A stretch of 8,755 nt of DNA from positions 42,157 through 50,911 of the forward strand of contig DCLG01000091.1 in assembly GCA_002320935.1 (NCBI GenBank), in the 5' to 3' direction. Under the pieces are notes generated by a model. The model was not told the origin of the DNA, did no database searches, and saw nothing but the letters and a program-made list of their open reading frames with translations. The first letter of the stretch is position 1. Every line of letters starts with the position of its first letter. This document shows positions 6,379 through 8,755 of the stretch, piece after piece. The stretch is from Pedobacter sp. UBA1654. GTDB taxonomy: Bacteria > Bacteroidota > Bacteroidia > Sphingobacteriales > Sphingobacteriaceae. The translations under genes were made by a program, and so were the position numbers.

Positions 6379-7404
6379 ATGACCGCTTCAGAAATCATAG
6401 GGGAAATCAAGGCCCGGAAGTTTAAACCCATTTATTTGTTGCATGGCGAAGAGCCGTATTACATTGACCAGATCATAAACTACATCGAGGACAATGTATT
6501 AACCGATATGGAGAAGGGTTTCAATCAGACCGTTCTTTATGGTAAGGATACTGATATGGCAACGATTCTGAATGCAGCAAAGCGGTACCCCATGATGTCC
6601 GAATATCAGGTTATCATTGTAAAGGAGGCACAGGACCTAAAATGGAGCAAAGAAACGGAAGGCTCCGGTAAGGCTGCTGAGTTTGTACAAAACTACTTTG
6701 AGAAGCCACTCGCCAGTACCATTTTGGTATTGGGTTACAAGTATTCCAATTTTGATAAACGTAAAAAGATCTTCAAGGCAATTGGAAAATCTGGATTGGT
6801 GTTTCAGTCGGACACGATTCGAGATTACAAGTTAGCAGAGTGGATTGAACAACTGGTGAAAGAAAAAGGTGCGAAGATTGCCCCTCAGGCTGCAGCCCTG
6901 ATGGCGGAGTACCTAGGTGCGGATCTCTCTAAAATTGCAAATGAAGTAGACAAACTGCTCCTGAATATCGAAAGCACTGCGACCATCGATACAGATCTGG
7001 TACAAAAGAACATCGGGATCAGCAAGGAGTATAATGTTTTCGAGTTGCAGAAAGCACTGGCTTTCCGTAACGTTTTTAAATGCAATCAGATCATAAATTA
7101 CTTCGCTGATAATCCCAAAAGCAATCCGATGGTTTTGGTGCTTGCCAACCTGAACGCTTATTTTTCAAAGATCCTGAAATACCATTACCTGCCTAATAAA
7201 CACGATGCTGCCAAAGAGCTGGGTGTAAATCCGTTCTTTCTGAAAGACTACGAAACAGCAGCAAAAAACTACAGCATCAGCAAGACCTTTGACATCATCA
7301 GTCTGCTTCGGGAATATGATCTCAAGAGTAAGGGGGTGGATAGTACGGGTAACACAACTGACGGTGCTTTGCTAAAAGAATTGCTCTTTAAAATGATGCA
7401 TTAG
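6379..7404 (+). CDS. holA: DNA polymerase III subunit delta (clamp loader)
   Basis: A complete 341-residue protein of usual HolA length. Delta is the clamp-loader subunit that opens the beta sliding clamp so it can be placed on primed DNA at the replication fork. The N-terminal stretch 'KPIYLLHGEEPYYIDQIIN' (residues 16-34) is the family's hallmark, corresponding to the degenerate nucleotide-binding region of this AAA+-like subunit. 'AAKRYPMMSEYQVIIVKEAQDL' (66-87) and the domain III segment 'VFELQKALAFRNVFKC' (220-235) also match, and the C-terminal helix carries 'YDLKSKGVDS' (313-322), typical of the family. There is no functional Walker A, as expected for delta. The gene is divergent from the HsdR-N-like gene. 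No clear terminator follows it: the only stem in the 81-bp gap is a 5-bp A/T-rich one at 7407-7420. Some transcripts may therefore run into the downstream metalloprotease gene. Confidence 0.95.
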   Translation: MTASEIIGEIKARKFKPIYLLHGEEPYYIDQIINYIEDNVLTDMEKGFNQTVLYGKDTDMATILNAAKRYPMMSEYQVIIVKEAQDLKWSKETEGSGKAAEFVQNYFEKPLASTILVLGYKYSNFDKRKKIFKAIGKSGLVFQSDTIRDYKLAEWIEQLVKEKGAKIAPQAAALMAEYLGADLSKIANEVDKLLLNIESTATIDTDLVQKNIGISKEYNVFELQKALAFRNVFKCNQIINYFADNPKSNPMVLVLANLNAYFSKILKYHYLPNKHDAAKELGVNPFFLKDYETAAKNYSISKTFDIISLLREYDLKSKGVDSTGNTTDGALLKELLFKMMH

Positions 7405-7454
7405 TGTAACTGTAAAGTTATGATGTGTCCAATTCTTCATGGCTTCTAATCTGT

Positions 7455-7462
7455 TATATTTA
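7455..7462 (+). promoter_or_regulatory. Weak candidate -7 box for the downstream metalloprotease
   Basis: TATATTTA matches TAnnTTTG except at the last base and ends 23 nt before the ATG at 7486, a normal distance. The upstream -33 region is not convincing. Together with the 81-bp gap it suggests the protease gene has its own promoter, separate from holA. Confidence 0.3.
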
Positions 7463-7485
7463 CGGGTTAAGAATCCAAAAATTAA

Positions 7486-8755
7486 ATGAAGAAAACCATA
7501 CTACTCTCCCTGATCGCAGCTGCCGGGGTATCTATTGCGCAGGCACAGACGCGACCAACAACAAGCAAACCTGCAGCAGCCGACACGAGCAAGCGGACAT
7601 CCAGCATGATGACTGCAGCCGGGAAAGCTGAGCCTAAGCCCTATGCAAGTGTAATCACTAAAAAGGCAACTTCAAGAAAAGGTATGATCACCACACATCG
7701 CCTGGAAGATAAATTCTTTTTTGAAATAGCCGATTCCATCCTGGGTAGAGATATTCTTGTTGTTAACCGTATATCCAAAGCAGGTGCAGAAGTGCGCGCG
7801 GCCTCAGGCTATGCCGGTGATCAGATTGGAAGCAATGTTATCCGCTTTGAAAAAGGGCCAAACAACCGCATTTTCATGCGAAAAATTTCTTACCGTACCT
7901 ATGGTCCGGACAGTACTACTGCAATGTACCAGAGCCTGCGGAACTCAAATATTCAAGCCATTGCTGCGGCGTTTAACATTGCCGCATTTTCGCCGGACAG
8001 AAAAGGGAGCGTGATTGATATGACCTCGTTCATCAATTCTGATAATGAAATTTTCAACTTTAGTTCAGCTGCTGCGAAAACCAGATTTCGTCTGGGAGGT
8101 ATGCAGGCGGATCGTAGTTACATCAGCGGGATCCGCAGCTTTCCAATGAATGTGGAAATCAGAACGGTCAAAACATATTCGCTGTCAGCAGCAAGTTCAC
8201 CTTTTGGTGGGTCTTCTTCATCCTCAGCGATGTCGGGAGGTGGTGCCTCAGGTTCATCAACCCTGGAGCTGAATACCTCAATGGTAATCTTGCCAAAAGT
8301 ACCGATGAAAGCACGTTATTTCGACCCAAGAGTGGGCTATTTCACCGTTGGATATACAGACTTCGACTTGAATCCACAAGGGGTAAAAGAAATTCAGCTC
8401 ATCAAGCGCTGGAGGCTAGAGCCAAAACCAGCGGACATGGCTAAATACAAAAGGGGTGAACTGGTGGAACCAGCTAAGCCGATTGTGTTTTACATTGACC
8501 CGGCTACCCCTAAAAAATGGGTGCCATATCTGATTGCTGGTGTAAATGACTGGAAAGCCGCATTTGAAAAAGCAGGTTTCAAGAATGCGATCATGGCGAA
8601 AGAGGCACCTTCAGAACAACAAGATTCTACCTGGAGCCTTGACAATGCCATGCATTCTGCAATCGTATATAAACCTTCAGAAATTTCGAATGCCAGTGGC
8701 CCGAGTATCGCAGATCCACGTAGTGGAGAGATCATTGAAAGCCATATCAACTGGT
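7486..8755 (+). CDS. Exported DUF5118/DUF5117-type zinc metalloprotease, N-terminal part
   Basis: The frame is open for 423 codons from ATG 7486 to the window end, so the gene is cut at its 3' side. A signal peptide is clear (MKKTILLSLIAAAGVSIAQA, cleavage near residue 20), followed by a Thr/Ser/Ala/Lys linker to about residue 50. Residues 51-98 match the DUF5118 pattern ('FFFEIADSILGRDILVVNRIS' at 77-97), and about 105-310 match the DUF5117 region, including 'KARYFDPRVGYFTVGYTDF' (275-293). Residues 333-370 ('FYIDPATPKKWVPYLIAGVN', then 'DWKAAFEKAGFKNAI') are the lead-in to the catalytic domain of this family, where the HExxH zinc site lies further downstream, outside the window. The proteins are large, exported and common in Bacteroidota; substrates are not established. 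Odd point: residues 232-259 are a Ser/Gly/Ala-rich insert within the DUF5117 region. It lies 81 bp after holA on the same strand, with no functional link implied. Confidence 0.88.
   Translation, partial: MKKTILLSLIAAAGVSIAQAQTRPTTSKPAAADTSKRTSSMMTAAGKAEPKPYASVITKKATSRKGMITTHRLEDKFFFEIADSILGRDILVVNRISKAGAEVRAASGYAGDQIGSNVIRFEKGPNNRIFMRKISYRTYGPDSTTAMYQSLRNSNIQAIAAAFNIAAFSPDRKGSVIDMTSFINSDNEIFNFSSAAAKTRFRLGGMQADRSYISGIRSFPMNVEIRTVKTYSLSAASSPFGGSSSSSAMSGGGASGSSTLELNTSMVILPKVPMKARYFDPRVGYFTVGYTDFDLNPQGVKEIQLIKRWRLEPKPADMAKYKRGELVEPAKPIVFYIDPATPKKWVPYLIAGVNDWKAAFEKAGFKNAIMAKEAPSEQQDSTWSLDNAMHSAIVYKPSEISNASGPSIADPRSGEIIESHINW

Noticed and set aside
7407..7420. A terminator after holA
   Set aside because: The stem is only 5 bp of mostly A/T pairs with a 4-nt loop and no U-tract.
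7425..7631. A plus-strand 68-codon frame after holA
   Set aside because: It overlaps the signal peptide region of the metalloprotease in another frame; the 7486 frame has a clear signal peptide and family motifs.
7757..8014. An 85-codon plus-strand frame inside the metalloprotease
   Set aside because: It is out of frame with the DUF5118/DUF5117 coding sequence, which is continuous through this stretch.

Overview
The window reads as a chromosomal housekeeping segment of a Bacteroidota bacterium, most likely Sphingobacteriaceae (Pedobacter-like). This is inferred from protein types, not from a search. The pointers are: several start codons preceded by matches to the Bacteroidota -7 promoter box (TAnnTTTG); almost no Shine-Dalgarno sequences; a short-form valyl-tRNA synthetase; a holA gene divergent from a lone HsdR-N-like protein; and an exported DUF5118/DUF5117-type metalloprotease. 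Coding DNA has moderate GC and there is no sign of phage, plasmid or CRISPR material.

Layout, left to right. (1) 1-118, minus: 5' end of mnmD (tRNA wobble-uridine methyltransferase), cut by the window edge. (2) 182-529, plus: a small MmcQ/YjbR-family protein, divergent from mnmD. (3) 530-713: a convergent intergenic region with a GC-rich tandem repeat and a long nested hairpin that can terminate in both directions. (4) 714-2750, minus: an exported M13 (neprilysin-like) zinc endopeptidase. (5) 2751-3128: a 378-bp divergent spacer with a possible 28-codon ORF on the minus strand and the valS promoter. (6) 3129-5804, plus: valS, ended by a clear intrinsic terminator. (7) 5863-6324, minus: a stand-alone PD-(D/E)XK nuclease-fold protein resembling the HsdR N-terminal domain, tail-to-tail with valS. 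(8) 6379-7404, plus: holA, the delta subunit of the DNA polymerase III clamp loader, divergent from the nuclease-fold gene across 54 bp. (9) 7486 to the window end, plus: the first 423 codons of a secreted DUF5118/DUF5117-type zinc metalloprotease whose catalytic HExxH lies beyond the edge.

The genes do not form one pathway. Three serve core information processing (tRNA modification, tRNA charging, replication clamp loading), two encode exported proteases, and two encode small proteins of unclear role. Nothing here is a convincing new defence or mobile system. The items most worth a second look are the repeat/hairpin island at 541-700, the 28-codon ORF upstream of the M13 protease gene, the nuclease-fold gene next to holA, and promoter boxes lying almost on the start codon in three genes.
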